Shown: positions 47,075 through 59,754, counted from the first letter of the stretch. The stretch: DNA of 64,000 nt from Utricularia gibba (GCA_002189035.1 CM007990.1:2914001-2978000); one strand, 5' to 3'. Numbers and translations: made by a program. Notes: a model not told the origin generated them from the letters alone.

Positions 47075-48973
47075 TCACGAAGGCTTTGCTTTACGCTTGA
47101 TGTGCTTGAGCTGTTGAGTTCCTGTTCTCATTTCCCTATAGAAATCAAGACAGAATGAGAAGATGTAGAAATATTCATCAAATGTCAGGCTCAGGAAAAG
47201 CTACCTTTGAACTGCGTATACAATCAAGTAGAATACAGGTAGGAGAAGCAAAACCAGTACTGAGATCACAACATATGCAGTGTTTATGCCCTTCTGTAGA
47301 AAAAGGAAAGTGAGATACGGCTATTCAATAATACCAGTTGATGTGTATTTTCCTCAAAAAAAAAAAAAAATATGCATCTTACGTTGCCCCCATAGGGAAG
47401 AATTTTCTTGACTTTGAGCAACTGTGGGCATCACAAAACTGGCGTATGAAAACTTCTAGAAAAGGTGAAACTGAGTTACAATGAAAGCATGAACGGCATG
47501 GACCTTTTTCCTCAGAATGAATGATACGAAATCTTACCATGAAGTCGAGTTACTAGTGGACCTGTATTGAGCGGGAAACAGCTATTTGCAAGCTCCTGAA
47601 AGATGGGCCAATGATTAAGAAATGGAACAAATGAAAATAATACACAAGTCATAAGGAAATGAGAAACCTCGCATAAGTGACGATTTCTACCCGATGCAGC
47701 AGGATTGCACTTTGTTTTCTGAGATTGCGAATTAAGCAAATAATCACAGTGTAACGCTCCACAAAGATCTGCCAAGCATTTTCCGTGACTCTGAATAATC
47801 ACAGAAGGAAGATAGCATAATAAAAAAGATACGTTCTACAATCAAATTCAACATTAATAAAAGATTTCAGGGAGCAGAAAGGCAATATTGGTCACATACC
47901 GCATTTAGGAGATGGTAGTGTCTATTATCAAAATGCATATCCAGATACTCTTCTTTGTAGAAAGATTTCTTGCAATATCCGCAGCGCCATTCATGTAAGT
48001 CAAAATGTATTTTATGCTCTTCTTGCTCCCTAAAAATATCGTTGCTTGGATGAAGTCTACAGTGGGTTGGAAGCTGATACTTTTCACGATCCACAAAGGG
48101 TAGCAGATACTGTAAAGGGCATCTACATCGGCTAAGGATGATAGAAATTATTTAACCAATGTAAATAAAATCATTACAGGACACCTTTTCTATAATATTC
48201 CAGGCAGCCCGACTACGCTCTCTTGAACAGTGAACTTCCGGAGGATATTCTTCCTTGGTAGTATCAAAAGTAGAACTATGACAAAAAACATACTACTCGG
48301 TGACAAATCTCAATGCATACAGTTTCAATGCAGAGGGTGACACAAAACAAAAGGGCAAATGCTTAAGCACTATATTGAAGTTTCATAAAATGGGACAGCT
48401 TTATAGAGCAAATGAAAATTGTGTCATACGATAGTTCCTAATTCCAATGCAAGAAAACATCTCCATTTATGTGGCTGATACGCCAGGGAATACTAACCCT
48501 TTTGTGAAAGCTAAACATGACAGAAAATGTTACCTTGAGGCCGTATGGACCACTCCCTGCGGGGAAAGTGATCCAGAATGTTAAAAGAAAATAAAGTAAC
48601 AGTATAGTTCGTGTTAGCGAATTCAAAGTATACTTAATAATAAAATCCCCGGAACCACGTGTTATCAAGACTAAATTCATCTCCTTTTAATCCCTTTCTG
48701 AAATCTTAGAGAATGAAAACGAACAGAATATCTCAACCGTGGATAAGGATCGATGATATTATCAGCAGCCCTAAAGCACTGCTGCCCAACTCGAAATTTC
48801 TTCAAATAATTCATTTTAACTTTCTGTGATTCACCAATTACCTGGATTGTAGTTGAGGGAAGAACATCAGAACCAGCAAGGGCGAAGAGTTGCAACGCAA
48901 AAGGAACAAGAACCAGCAAGGGCGAAGATTTGCAATGCAATGAAACAGAATACCCACAACGCCTCATCCCCAT
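47075..48973 (-). CDS. Conserved plant C2H2 protein with signal peptide and TM segment
   Basis: Minus strand, exons in order: 48973-48725, 48556-48534, 48275-48185, 48109-47900, 47790-47668, 47595-47538, 47455-47383, 47293-47205, 47135-47075. The N-terminus is a signal peptide (PLLVLVPFALQLFALAGS). Next come TFDTTKEEYPPEVHCSRERS, one classical C2H2 finger (CGYCKKSF...HFDNRH, C-x2-C-x12-H-x4-H), Cys-rich CLADLCGALHCDYL and RQFCDAHSC, a membrane segment (YVVISVLVLLLPVFYLIV) and a basic tail. I recall a plant-wide family with this plan but no known function. The first donor (TCT|GTTCG) is weak. Exons 7 and 8 do not join in frame; one base seems missing in the C5 run at 47387-47391, or the splicing differs. 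Confidence 0.8.
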
Positions 48974-49849
48974 AAGCTAGCAAGCAGGAGTCACTACTTT
49001 TCCAGAACGAGCACACGTGAACAAACAGCAATTGAGATTTCAAGATTTACAAACAGACAAAAGGAGCTGTATTCACTCCTCCAGCAGTTCACTACAGAGG
49101 CGCGACCCAACATTAAATTTAGGCCTCTAATTTTTTAGAATTCTATATCAATTATGCAGCTTAATTAAAATGTATTTGGCTTCTGCCGTAACAACTTTTC
49201 AAAGTCATAATTAATAAGGTTCTCGTGATTATGTTTAGCTTGAGAAGCCAAAGTGCTTAATACTTATTGGGTTAAGGGAAATTCCCAAATTATAATTCAT
49301 ACTTTTCCGAAGAGGATAAAAGGCTCACATCTGTAAAGACAAAGGCTAGACTCAAAAACCTTTATGAGAGTTATTGGGCTCAGCCCAAGAATGCTCCACT
49401 TTATTCAAATGGACATCGCACTACTGCTTATTTCATATAGCTTGGAGGCTCAAAACGTATAGGTCTAAGGTGGTCACCTAATAAATTTCCACATGATAGA
49501 GGTCAAGATCATAATCTATCAACATTCATCACGAAGGAAGCTCTGAAATTACTTAGCTTGGGAGGTGGTAAGGCTTAATGCCCATGGATCAAAGGATCCA
49601 AAGAGATTCCCTAGTAGTCACCCAATTCGATTTCAAGGTATGGTGTATCCTCCTTTGCTCTTAGGGTCTTCTTCCTTCTAAAGACCCTAACCTTTTTTCC
49701 AAGGTCTCCACCAACTTCATTCTATTAGCTACCAGGCACTCCTCCTCGGTTCGCACAAACACCATGGTATCATCCAGCATGACGTACTTGGCACCTATGT
49801 TGCACAAAGATGAGTGCGTGGGTGTGAGATTCGTTGATTTTAGGGATCC
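48974..49849. other. Upstream region of the C2H2 gene and unannotated DNA
   Basis: The first 100-200 bp must hold the promoter of the minus-strand gene; no clear TATA box. The rest is unannotated. Minus-strand 49790-49690 reads LDDTMVFVRTEEECL, faintly like a LINE RT motif, but too short to claim. Confidence 0.4.
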
Positions 49850-51568
49850 GATTTTTAGGGTGCGTTAAATGTGCATTATTTTAAAATATACATTAAAAAA
49901 TTAATTTATCAAATACAACAACTAATTTAAAAACATTCATTAATACCTAAAAGATAATACCAAAAAACATGAAACAGCATAATAGAAAATTTCAATTTAA
50001 CAAAATGTGCATGAATTGCACTAGCCTAAATATCAGAGTCAACATCTAATCCTAAATCAAAGTCTTCATCATTGATTCCACTCCCATTACCATTCCCTTG
50101 TTGTTCTCCATACAATGGGATGTCGTAAGACTCATTAATCTCTTGTTCTAGCATATTTATCTCCAAAGATAAGTTACTATTTTCAAGAATGCTAGAATCA
50201 TTTACCTTATACAAGTCACCCAAAATATCCCACATCTTGGAGACTTTATCAGTATACTCAAGTGATTTTTGAGATAAGAGGTGTAGATTAGTGTGCACAT
50301 AAACAAGATCTTATGCTCATTGAGTAACTTGTTCCTTGTGACTAATGCATGAACTTATAAGTGCTCGATTTTCTCTCACAAGCTGATGAAGATGACACAA
50401 GACAAAGTAATTTGAATGCAACATTTTGAATTAGAGGTGTCTTACCTCCAAAACATGACCACCATTCAATTCCATCCATAGATGTTCTTCCATCAATAGC
50501 ATCCAAAGAGCTTAATTCAAATCTTGCATTCACATATCTTCCAAGCTCACCAAATACTATCAAGTGTTTCTTTCTATCACCAAGAAGTCGTTCCAATCCT
50601 TTATCTTTCAAGCTAAGCAATACTTGATCAGTTTGAAGTGAAGCCATGCTAGGATGTTCATCTCTCCATGCTTGTGATCCAATTCTATAAATACATTAAA
50701 CAAATAAAAAAATCTCAAATATAGAAATAGAAAAAAAAATCAGAATACTTAAGTTGTAAAAGGATTTAATGTGTGCACCACCAATGCATGCAGGGGAGTC
50801 AAGCAATGTTCCATCTTGTATGTTATCTTTACATTTATGATCTTCCAAAAGTCACTTTCCATATCAATGTTCTTTTTTTTTTTGAAAGTATATGTAACTT
50901 TCTTCACCTTTTCCAACATGGAATGCCACATAGTGTAAATCATGTGAAGACTAGCTTTTTCTGTATCATAGATTCTGAGCATAGAGTAAATAAGAGTTGC
51001 AAAAGAAAGCACATTATCAATGGAGTCCTAAAAATGTATGTCCAAAATTGTATCACCATATTCTCTTGCTTTTTACATCTCATCATTCTGACATACATAT
51101 AGATTAATCCATTCATTACTAACAACCATATCTTTCAACTCTTGTTGAACCATCTTAAACCATCTCATCATGAAAATAACCGAAGCAAAACTCGCCTCTA
51201 CCACTGTTAATAATTTTAATTTAGCATATCTTTTAAATAAAGCAAACCTCCTTTGGTGACTTGTGATAACTTGCTTTATCTTTTTCATCTTCTCAATGGT
51301 TTCCATAATCCATCCATACTGCATACAAGCTAAGGTGTTTCATATAGGTGAGAAAATATCTTTACAAAGCAAGTTTAACGTATGCACTATACATGGAGTC
51401 CAAAAAATCTACAATATTAACAAAAATATTAGGAATACACATTTGTATAAATATGAAAATAAAATATAAATTTATATTACCTTTGGGAATTTTTCTTCTA
51501 TAATCTCACTAGCAATCTTACAAGCACTAGCATTATCAGTTATAATTTGTACCACATTTCAGCCTCAA
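49850..51568 (-). pseudogene. hAT transposase relic (DUF659/dimerisation type)
   Basis: Minus strand. From 51560: QIITDNASACKIASEIIEE (DUF659 domain), then after an apparent 75-90 bp AT-rich intron TPCIVHTLNLLCKDIF, KLLTVVEASFASVIFMMRW, and at 51012-50749 the MLRIYDTEKASLHMIYTMW region ending TPLHALVVHTLNP. The hAT dimerisation domain is at 50647-50342 (EWWSCFGGKTP, LVSSSSACER), and an acidic C-terminus at 50298-50026. Stops and frameshifts are present, and the BED finger and N-terminus are absent. A CRM-like LTR starts at 51569, cutting the 5' side. Confidence 0.82.
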
Positions 51569-54000
51569 TGATGAACCCCAGCAAGAGATGATGGGCATTT
51601 GAGGAATGATGAGGATGCATCACAAGTGGATACCTTGGATATAAAGATCATTCCACTTGGACCAATCACAAGGATTGGGAGCAAGAAGATTGAAGCATCA
51701 CTCATGTATCTATTCAACAATATTGGATTAGAAGTTGAGGTTGAAATCTTACCACCAAAAGAGGTCAACTACTTCAAAGTGGACCAACTTTAGGATCCAA
51801 AATATGTCATCCTCCTTGATGTTTGTTTTTAGATTTGGTTCTCTTTCCTTTTTATTTAGTTTGGACTTAATAATGTTAAAACCCAATTCGAAAGTATAAA
51901 TACTCTAGAGATGTACTCTTTAAGGGATCTTTAATTTATTTCATATATCTTGTGAGTAATTTCCTCTATTTAGAATATTTGAACACTCTTGACTTATCAA
52001 GTTTGTGATATCCAAGGATTATGACTTCCAATCCGTTCTCCTTGTGAAGTTTGTCTCCTTATTCTTGTTTCTTCTATAGTCTGATTGTAAGAGACTCATT
52101 CTCTTGAGGGTATACTTGGGTGGATCTTTTTCTAAGCATCAAAATCATCTTATGTTTATGGGTTGCTAATCTCTTTAAATTAGAGGGTCATATCATTTGG
52201 TATCAGAGTTTTTGGGTTCCTTTATGAGTATCTTGTTCTTCTTTTAGTTCTTCTCTTTCTACTTATTCCAAAAACCAAAGAAAAAAAAAAAAAACAAAGC
52301 CACGGCCTTCACCATATCTTAGGCTTTGGCAAAGCAAAAAAAAAAAAAAAAGAAAAAAAGGTGCAATGGAAGTTTATTGAGGAAAAGCTCGAAATTGAGT
52401 TTCAATTGAGTAGTAGGAATACCTTGAACATCCACTTCAAAAGTATGAAAGAGAAGGAGGGTGAAGATGAACACCCATCACTTATCACTATCATCCATTA
52501 TTTGTTTATTGTTATTTCTTTATTTCACCCATTCCATAAAGGAACCTCTTTCTTGTTGTTTTCTTTAGTTACAATCCCCATGCTCTGTCATTTTTTTGTC
52601 TCTATCATCTTATTTGATTTTTTTTGTTTGTTGTCCATTCCTTTATTTCTACAATCCCACAAGCAATATGTTTTGGGTTTAGTGTTTATTCATGTGATTC
52701 ATGTTCTACTTTGTTTATTGTCCATCTCTCTTGTTCATCTACTCCAACAAGCAAGTAACTTATTGAGCTTTTTTAATTCAAGCACTCTCCTTTATCTCTA
52801 TCTTGAGTCAATTAATTCTGTTACCCTCACTTAACCCATCATAACACCATAACCATTACTAATATGGAAGTGATTCATTGTTGGGATGTCGTGAGATCAA
52901 GCATGATGATTTAAAGAGTGCATCAAGGACTTGAAGCGTGAAGATTGAGTGGTAAAAATCATGTGTGTTTCTTTATTCTTTGGCTTTAGTTTCTTTTCTT
53001 CCTTGTTGCTCGTTTCTTTTCACTGTTTTTTAGGATATCAAATTCAAAAAGTGAGCATGAGAAAGACGACTGACTGGATGACAAGTTCACTTTGAGAGGT
53101 ATGCAACAAGAATTTGCAAGATTGCATCATATTATGGAGAATAATGTCAGGCTTGATGAACACGAAAACTCGCTTCAAAATGTTGCAAGAGTTCAAGTTG
53201 TGCGACATAATCATGCAGCCAAAAGAGGTCGAGGTGTGCAAATTCCTCAACGTATCTACACTGAACCTGATTTCAACGATCAATGAAGTGAAAGCTCCAA
53301 AAGAGATAGAATTCCGAATAATGATGAAGAAGATGAGTACCAGAGGACTCCTAGTTTGAAATTTGGAGGCATAAAGAAGATGCAGTAGAGAACTAAAGGG
53401 AAATCATCCATAGAACACTCCAAATTCGGCACCCCATCAAGTTCCAAACAAAGGGAGGGAACAACACTTCCAAATGGTACAACAAGGATCATAAAATGTT
53501 TCAAATGTTTGAGACATGGACATATTGCTTCTGAATATCCAAATACAAGAGCAATGATGTTGCGAGCAAATGGAGAAGTGATTAGTGAAGATGATGATGA
53601 TCTCATGGAGATAGAGGCTAAATTGAGTAATGAGGATGAAATGCCTATTTTTGGAGAAATGTTAGTCATTAGAAGAACACTTAATATTGGAGTTAAGGAT
53701 AATGAAGCATAGAGAAAATTTATTTCAAACACGCTGCTTTGTTAATGACAAAATTTGTAGCTTGATCATTGATGGAGGTAGTTGTACTAATGTTGCTAAC
53801 AATATCTTGGTGGAGAAATTGCAACTAAAAATTGTGAGGCATCTAAAGTCTTACAATTATAGTGGTTCAATGAACAAAGTGGGGTAAAGGTGATCAAACA
53901 AGTACTTGTGGCATTTTGTATAGGAAGATAGGAAGATGAAGTCCTATGTGATGTTGTAACTATGCATGCTAATCACATCCTTTTGGGGAGGCCATGGGAA
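51569..54000 (+). mobile_element. CRM-like gypsy 5' part, older relative
   Basis: 5' LTR 51569-52195 (TGATGAACCCCAG to GGGTCATATCA), primer site 52198-52208, leader with A runs, then gag from about 53036 to a knuckle CFKCLRHGHIASEY in which the last Cys is Tyr, and protease CSLIIDGGSCTNVANN. The order is that of the element at 25647. It keeps the knuckle region the young copy lost, although much of its own gag domain is missing (about 53340-53400). It has multiple stops. It ends abruptly at 54000 after ILLGRPWE-like sequence, where an hAT terminus begins. Confidence 0.87.
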
Positions 54001-56450
54001 TTAGAGTTCGGCCGGTTCCAGTTCGGTTCTATTGTTGAACCAGAACCGATCGGTTCTAGTTCTCCGGTTCTTTTTCTTTGCAGTACCGGTTCTGGTTCCG
54101 GAACCATTAGAATTTTGAGGAACCGAACCGGAACCGTTAGAATTGTGGTTCTAGTTTCCGGTCCGATTCCGGTTAGAACCATAAAATATGAATTTTTTTT
54201 AATTGAGATAAAATTTAACTTACAAATAATAATAAATGTATTACAATAAAAAAACTAATATTATAAAATAATAAAAACATTCATTCTTCATTTCCTTGTT
54301 CCATCTCATCGTCCTCCTCATCATCATCATCCTCGGAATCCACATAATGTGTTTGTGACCTTCAATTAGCCATAATCCAATCTTTGATACAAATGCATGC
54401 TTCTAAAGTATTATTTCCCAATCTTGATCTTTTACTTGTGAGTGTTCAACCACCTGCACTAAAAGCACTCTCCGATGCAACAGTGGATGCCGGAGGAGTC
54501 AAGATATCTTTGGCTAATCTAGCCAAGATGGGGGTGATTTGTGGTATTGGATTTCCACCAACTTAAAACATCAAAATGATCATCCATTGAAATTATGGTA
54601 GGTGCCTTAGTATAAAAAGCAAAATCATTACATGTAGAGGAAGAAGAAATATGGTCTACATGTTCTTGTTCATTCATCATTGAAAAAGTAAATGCCGAAA
54701 GACACATAGAATTTGAATTAGATGTAGAAGTAAAAGAAGTAGGAATATTTGAATTAGTAGGAGTATATTTTTGCTCATATAATGCATACATAGAAGAAAT
54801 AACTTCAATAGTTGAAGAATTTATATCATCCACATCAAAAAATATAAAATCATCTGAATCAATATTAGATGCACTATTATGAGTATTCATATGCTTAGAA
54901 ATAGATTTTAGCATAACATCAAGACCTTTTACTTTAATTCTAAGATCAAAAATTGTTGCCACAAGAAATAAATATGGAATTTGTTAAAAATATTTCAAAA
55001 ATTTTGTACGCATAGGTTTAATCATTTCCCTACAATAAGACTTGCTTCAAAATTTTGAAAAAACGAATACAATTTGATTAATATATTGAACTACAAGATG
55101 TGAAGTTGGATAATAAGTATCACTTAGAAAGATTTGTGCAATAATGAAATGTTTTTAATAATTTTGTAGGACACTTTAAAGTAATGAAATTGTTTATAAG
55201 CAATTCTCGAGAAGAAATTTGCATCACTTCAAGAAAATCAATTAAAGGTTTCTCAAAAGGTATAATAGTTTCCAACAAAGTATAAGTCGAATTCCATCTA
55301 GACAATCTAATTTTAATTTTTTGTAAGAAATGCCACAAGTACTACAAAGAAACTTAAATTGTTGTTTTTTAACACCATTAGACTTTGAAGTAGTCACAAC
55401 ATTTCTCATCAAAATCAAAATTGATTCACAACTTTTTAATCCATTTTGAACACATAAATTTAAAATATGACAAACACATCTTGTATGAAAAAATACACCA
55501 TTTAAAAGAGGATTCATATCAACTTTTAAAATTTCAATAGCATTAGTGTTTGCACTAGCATTATCTAAAGAAATCGAAATAATTCGTTCAAAAATATTAT
55601 AATCTTTGCAAACATCCGTAATAAATTTAGCAATAGCAGAAGCATTATGTGGTAATTCCCAAGGTATAAAAGCTAAAATTCGTTTATATGTAATCCATTT
55701 ACTATCTATCCAAGAACAAGTAAGCACAATATAATGATCACCATTTATTCCTTTCCAACCATCACAAGTCAAGGAAGACATGCATTCCATAGTTGAAAAT
55801 AAAGAAATAAGTTCCAACCTCATAGATTTAAATTCATTTAAAGCAATATATCTTGCTTTTTTAGCACTAAATTTTTTATAACTATGATTGAGTTGTTGAA
55901 GCACTTCTTGAACATAATCACATTCAACAACACTAAAAGCCCACTCTTTCATAATTATTAAACGAACAATCATTGTTTGAATTTTTCTAACTCAAATTTA
56001 AAAATGCTAGGATGATTTCCATTTTCAAAACAAAGTTGAGTTTGTCTAGAAGAAAAAGGAGTATCAAGAACATTAGTATGCTTTGTTTTAAGATGTTTTA
56101 TAAAAGAACCCGAGCCTCCACTACCAAGTTTATAAATTTTACCACAATACTTGCATTTGATTGATTTTTCACCCTCTAAGACAAAATGAGATAAAAAAGA
56201 GCAGGAGATTTCTTACGCTTCTTTGAAGATGGTGCTAAATTTGATTCCTCCATTGGATCCATATCATTTGCTATAGCCTCCATAATGTCTTCATGGATGT
56301 TGACATTATTTTCAACTTCTCTATCCAATTGAGGAAGAATTGTAGAATTTTGAGAGCTTTGAAAAGATTCATGACCAAAGGAACTCATACTTTGATTTGA
56401 GATGAAAATGAGAGAGAAAAAGTAGATGAAAATAAACAAAAACAAGGTTA
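54001..56450 (-). pseudogene. hAT transposase relic, BED-finger (RICESLEEPER-like) type
   Basis: Minus strand from ATG 56445 or 56388 (MSSFGHESFQ). BED zinc finger KCKYCGKIYK...HLKTKH at 56170-56085. After a stop, catalytic-domain sequence at 55973-55242 (LTCDGWKGINGDHYIVL, ISLDNASANTNAI, FHTRCVCHILNLCVQ), then out of frame STRWNSTY, and the C-terminal dimerisation domain (DVLSWWKSN, then LAKDILTPPASTVASESAF) ending in an acidic tail near 54285. The left end holds dense GGTTCCGGTTC-type subterminal repeats (54010-54180) and may begin TAGAGTTCGGCCGG at 54002. I did not find the right end. Confidence 0.85.
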
Positions 56451-56753
56451 GTATTTATAGAATGAAAAACTAATATAATTATAATAAAAAAACTTAATTA
56501 ATTTTTATTTTAAAAAAGAGGCAACGACTATATAGCCGTTGCCTACCAATTATCATTCCTTACTTTTATTAATTGCATAGCCGTTGTGTAAGACTTCCAA
56601 TAATAAATAAATATGATCATCAACTTGGGGTCCATTTGAAAAGTACCCATCCTCTCAAAACCTTTTGCAAAATACTCATCCTTAATATTGTTTTTATAAA
56701 TAAATGTTAAAAAAATGAAATACACTGACATGTCAATGTATTTTTTTATTTTG

Positions 56754-56780
56754 TATATATATATATATATATATATATAT
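56754..56780. repeat. (TA)n microsatellite
   Basis: About 13 TA units in an otherwise AT-rich 700-bp stretch (56460-57160) with no coding signal. Confidence 0.9.
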
Positions 56781-57190
56781 AACTATATACATATTCATTA
56801 TTTTATTCAAATTGTATGAAACAATAATCAATAATATATTATAGAATTTAAATTGTATACTATTGAAAAACATTGTAATAAAATTTGATATATAATATTA
56901 TTAAATATAAAAGATATAAAATAAATAGTAATATAAATATTAGGTAACAACTATCCATATATTGTAATATTGAATCATTCCGTAAAAAAATACGTAAATA
57001 TTATTTTTAATTATTATATTAAATGATTTCACCATATTATGTTTAATCCTAAAATATTGGAAATATGTCTCTATTAATGATATAATTGATATATATAACA
57101 ATTTATTTGAAACATATATCTTTTATAAAATAAATAAACATAAATATTTTTCGAACGCTTCTTAGAATCACAATTAGCGTCCAACATATT

Positions 57191-57224
57191 TTGGGCGCTA
57201 CTTCGGGTAGGAAGCCGCGCCCAA
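57191..57224. repeat. GC-rich hairpin 1
   Basis: Arms TTGGGCGCTACTTC and GAAGCCGCGCCCAA (12 of 14 pair) around a 6-nt loop. It belongs to a hairpin family also at 57491, 59443, 62818, 62879 and 62921. The flanks (CAACATATTTT before, AAAGGNCTCATAAGTG after) are shared with hairpin 2. Confidence 0.75.
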
Positions 57225-57490
57225 GAAAGGTCTCATAAGTGAACACATACTGCACCACTCTTTTGAAACATGCATATTCCGATAGAGTGATATAGTTTCG
57301 ATCAACAACCTGAGGGTTGTCCCAAAAATATTTTCATCCATTAAAACAACAAAATCTTTGTGTGCATGAAAAAATTTTCGATTATATTAAAGAAATTAAT
57401 GTATATATTCTGGATGCTACTTTGAATAACAAGCAATACCCAAGATGTATTGGACACTGCTTAGAATAATAAATAGCACCTAACATATTT

Positions 57491-57524
57491 TTGGGCGTCA
57501 CTTCCAATTAGAAGCAGCGCCCAG
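57491..57524. repeat. GC-rich hairpin 2
   Basis: Arms TTGGGCGTCACTTC and GAAGCAGCGCCCAG, 6-nt loop, exactly 300 bp from hairpin 1 with similar flanks over about 140 bp, so the two are a diverged tandem duplication. Confidence 0.7.
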
Positions 57525-57743
57525 GAAAGGACTCATAAGTGATCCATACTGCATAACTCTTCTGGAACATTAGCATTCGAGTAGAGTGACACAACTTTCT
57601 ATTTATACATATGAGATCAATAACTCAAGATTTCTCCCTAAACCAAAAGTGTAGTCCTACACAAAACATTCAAAATAACAAACCAAAAAACCAAAAGTCT
57701 GTCACTACTATAAAATATCCATACAAAACATTCAAAATAAAGA

Positions 57744-58963
57744 TCATGGCCATCTCCTACCGTTTCTTCTCCTTTCCTTCCTTCTTCCTTGATTTCTACA
57801 TGACTCTTCCACGGGATAAATTACTTGGATTGGGATTGGAATATCTTCAAGAGGCACATTCAAGCTTTGAAGTGTAGTCTTGTAAGTGAAGATTTGTCCT
57901 TCCTTTTCTTTCAAAAGGTGGTTGACATTATCTAGCTGCTTTTCCAATCTTTTATTTGCTGCATTACTAGCCCTTACTTGTGACCTTTGAACCGTGAGCT
58001 CCACATTCAGTTGTTGCACTTGTTTTCTCATTTCTTCCACTTCATTCTTGAGAGTAGCAATCTCGAGTCTAGCATTCTTGAGGTCCTCAACAGCACCTTC
58101 ATTTTCCTTCACCAATTCTCGTAGTTGTTCTATCTCTTGTTGCTCAGAAGCCATCACGTCTTCCTCCATCTCCTCACATCACTTTCTTCATCTATTTGTC
58201 TCTGTTGTGCTCTTTTCCTTCGATGCCCCCATCTTGCTTCCTCCTCTGCACGACTCCACTCGGGAACTCCATGAATATGCCGTTAACCTGCATCAGATGT
58301 ATTTGTAACAACAGAAAAGGAGCATGAATGATAACACAAAATTTACCTTGAACATTCCTAAGCACATGAGTAGTATTAAGCTTTTTTATTTGTTGCCATT
58401 GATAGTTTTTCCCCTGAAGACGCTCCATCATATCATCATAGTCCTCTTTAGGCAATTTGTTAAACACATGAGCTGTGTTAATGTCCCTGCTATTTGGATA
58501 CGACAAGAGAAATGTCCAATTGGCATATGACGGTGGTATAACAATAATGTTATACTTATACCAATTGGCAAATGCTCTTGGTGCCACAGAGAGTAAAGGT
58601 TGGTGATTGTAAGACTGAAAATACCAACCACGAGTTCGAGGTTCTCGCGTCATCTGTACAATGCAAAGGAAACGAATTACAGTAGGTTCAATTCCCTCTT
58701 CAGTGAAAAATTGCAAGAAAGTAAATGTCATAAGCAATGTTGATGGTGTAAGTGCACCGAGTGGAAGATTCAAGTGAGTGAGTAAGTTGATAAAAAAACG
58801 GATTCAGAGGAAATTTTATGCCAATTTCAAATGCCTTCATTGGGATTACCGTCCCTGCCTCATACTAAATGGGAAGTGTCATACCAGGAGTAGATTGACC
58901 ACTTGGTATCACAAGAGTATAATCATGTAGAATACCATATTTAGCACAAAATAGGTCCACCAT
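57744..58963 (-). pseudogene. PF04195-like 'gypsy-type transposon' gene (minus)
   Basis: Minus strand from ATG 58963 (MVDLFCAKYGILHDY). A stop lies near 58865 and a 1-nt slip in a T7 run near 58795, after which the frame is open: LTHLNLPLGALTPSTLLM, ANWYKYNIIVIPPSYANW, MMERLQGKNYQWQQIK. The order KFPLNPFFINLLTHLNL...LTP is that of the plant PF04195 family, also seen at 63.5 kb. A possible intron (donor after RNVQG) separates a basic segment, and a coiled coil with heptads (EIEQLRELVKEN, LKNEVEEMRKQVQQL) ends the protein near 57750. Function unknown; such genes travel with plant transposons. Confidence 0.7.
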
Positions 58964-59442
58964 TTTAACTGAAAATGCATCATATCAACAAGATACACAT
59001 GAATAGCAATATATTTTGTTGAATGTAGCTCAACTAATATTTCATTTTTCTCACAACAATATCAACAGAAGTACATATTCTATCATCACTACGAATGAAT
59101 AAGCCATTACACATTAACATGGACGACAATTGTGTAAGAAGCGAGAAATTGCAATGTAATCTGAAAAATCGAAAAGCACCACCAGAAATCAGCGACATTG
59201 AAGTTACCTGATGAGGAAGGTCTATCTAACATCTATATTTGCCCAAGGCTTCACATTCGAGCACGATTGTATCGGCGCTGTATGTATGCGCTCGCGCAGA
59301 AGAAACCCCCAATTTTGATGGGTTTATTTCAACCTAATTTGCCTCTGTTGAGTAATTTGCAAAACCAGCTGTTGTATATTTTTTGACACTGTATTGCTCT
59401 CATGGATTACACACAATCCAGAAGAGTCATACAATATGTTCG

Positions 59443-59472
59443 GGACGCTACATGTAATGAGAAGTAGCGTCC
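59443..59472. repeat. GC-rich hairpin 3
   Basis: Perfect 9-bp arms GGACGCTAC / GTAGCGTCC with a 12-nt loop. It lies between the divergent PF04195-like gene and the MULE. A further half site (AAGTAGCGCC) follows at 59491-59500. Confidence 0.75.
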
Positions 59473-59754
59473 AGGCAAATATCTTCCTAAGTAGCGCCTT
59501 CTATCATTTGAGTTGAAAACTTGATATGGCATAAATCTAAAGTAAAATGTAATGTAGATTGTACGATTTAATCCAAACCATACACTTGATGGAGATCCAT
59601 CGGTCTAGATCTCATGATTTCCTAGCACTATCTTGCTTCACCTTTTCAACTTGCTAATAAAAGGGTGTATTCTCATACTTCTTCATCTTTCACTCAAAAC
59701 TAGCCTCTCATTTATAAGCAAGTCTGTGAGTGCTGCAAGCTTTGCAAACAAGGA

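Noticed and set aside
49690-49790. LINE reverse transcriptase motif (LDDTMVFV)
   Set aside because: Only a short stretch fits and no neighbouring LINE domains are seen; left as a remark only.
52361-52834. A 157-codon plus-strand frame as a gene
   Set aside because: It is in the untranslated leader of the CRM-like element; the colinear young leader at 26.3-26.9 kb does not keep the frame.
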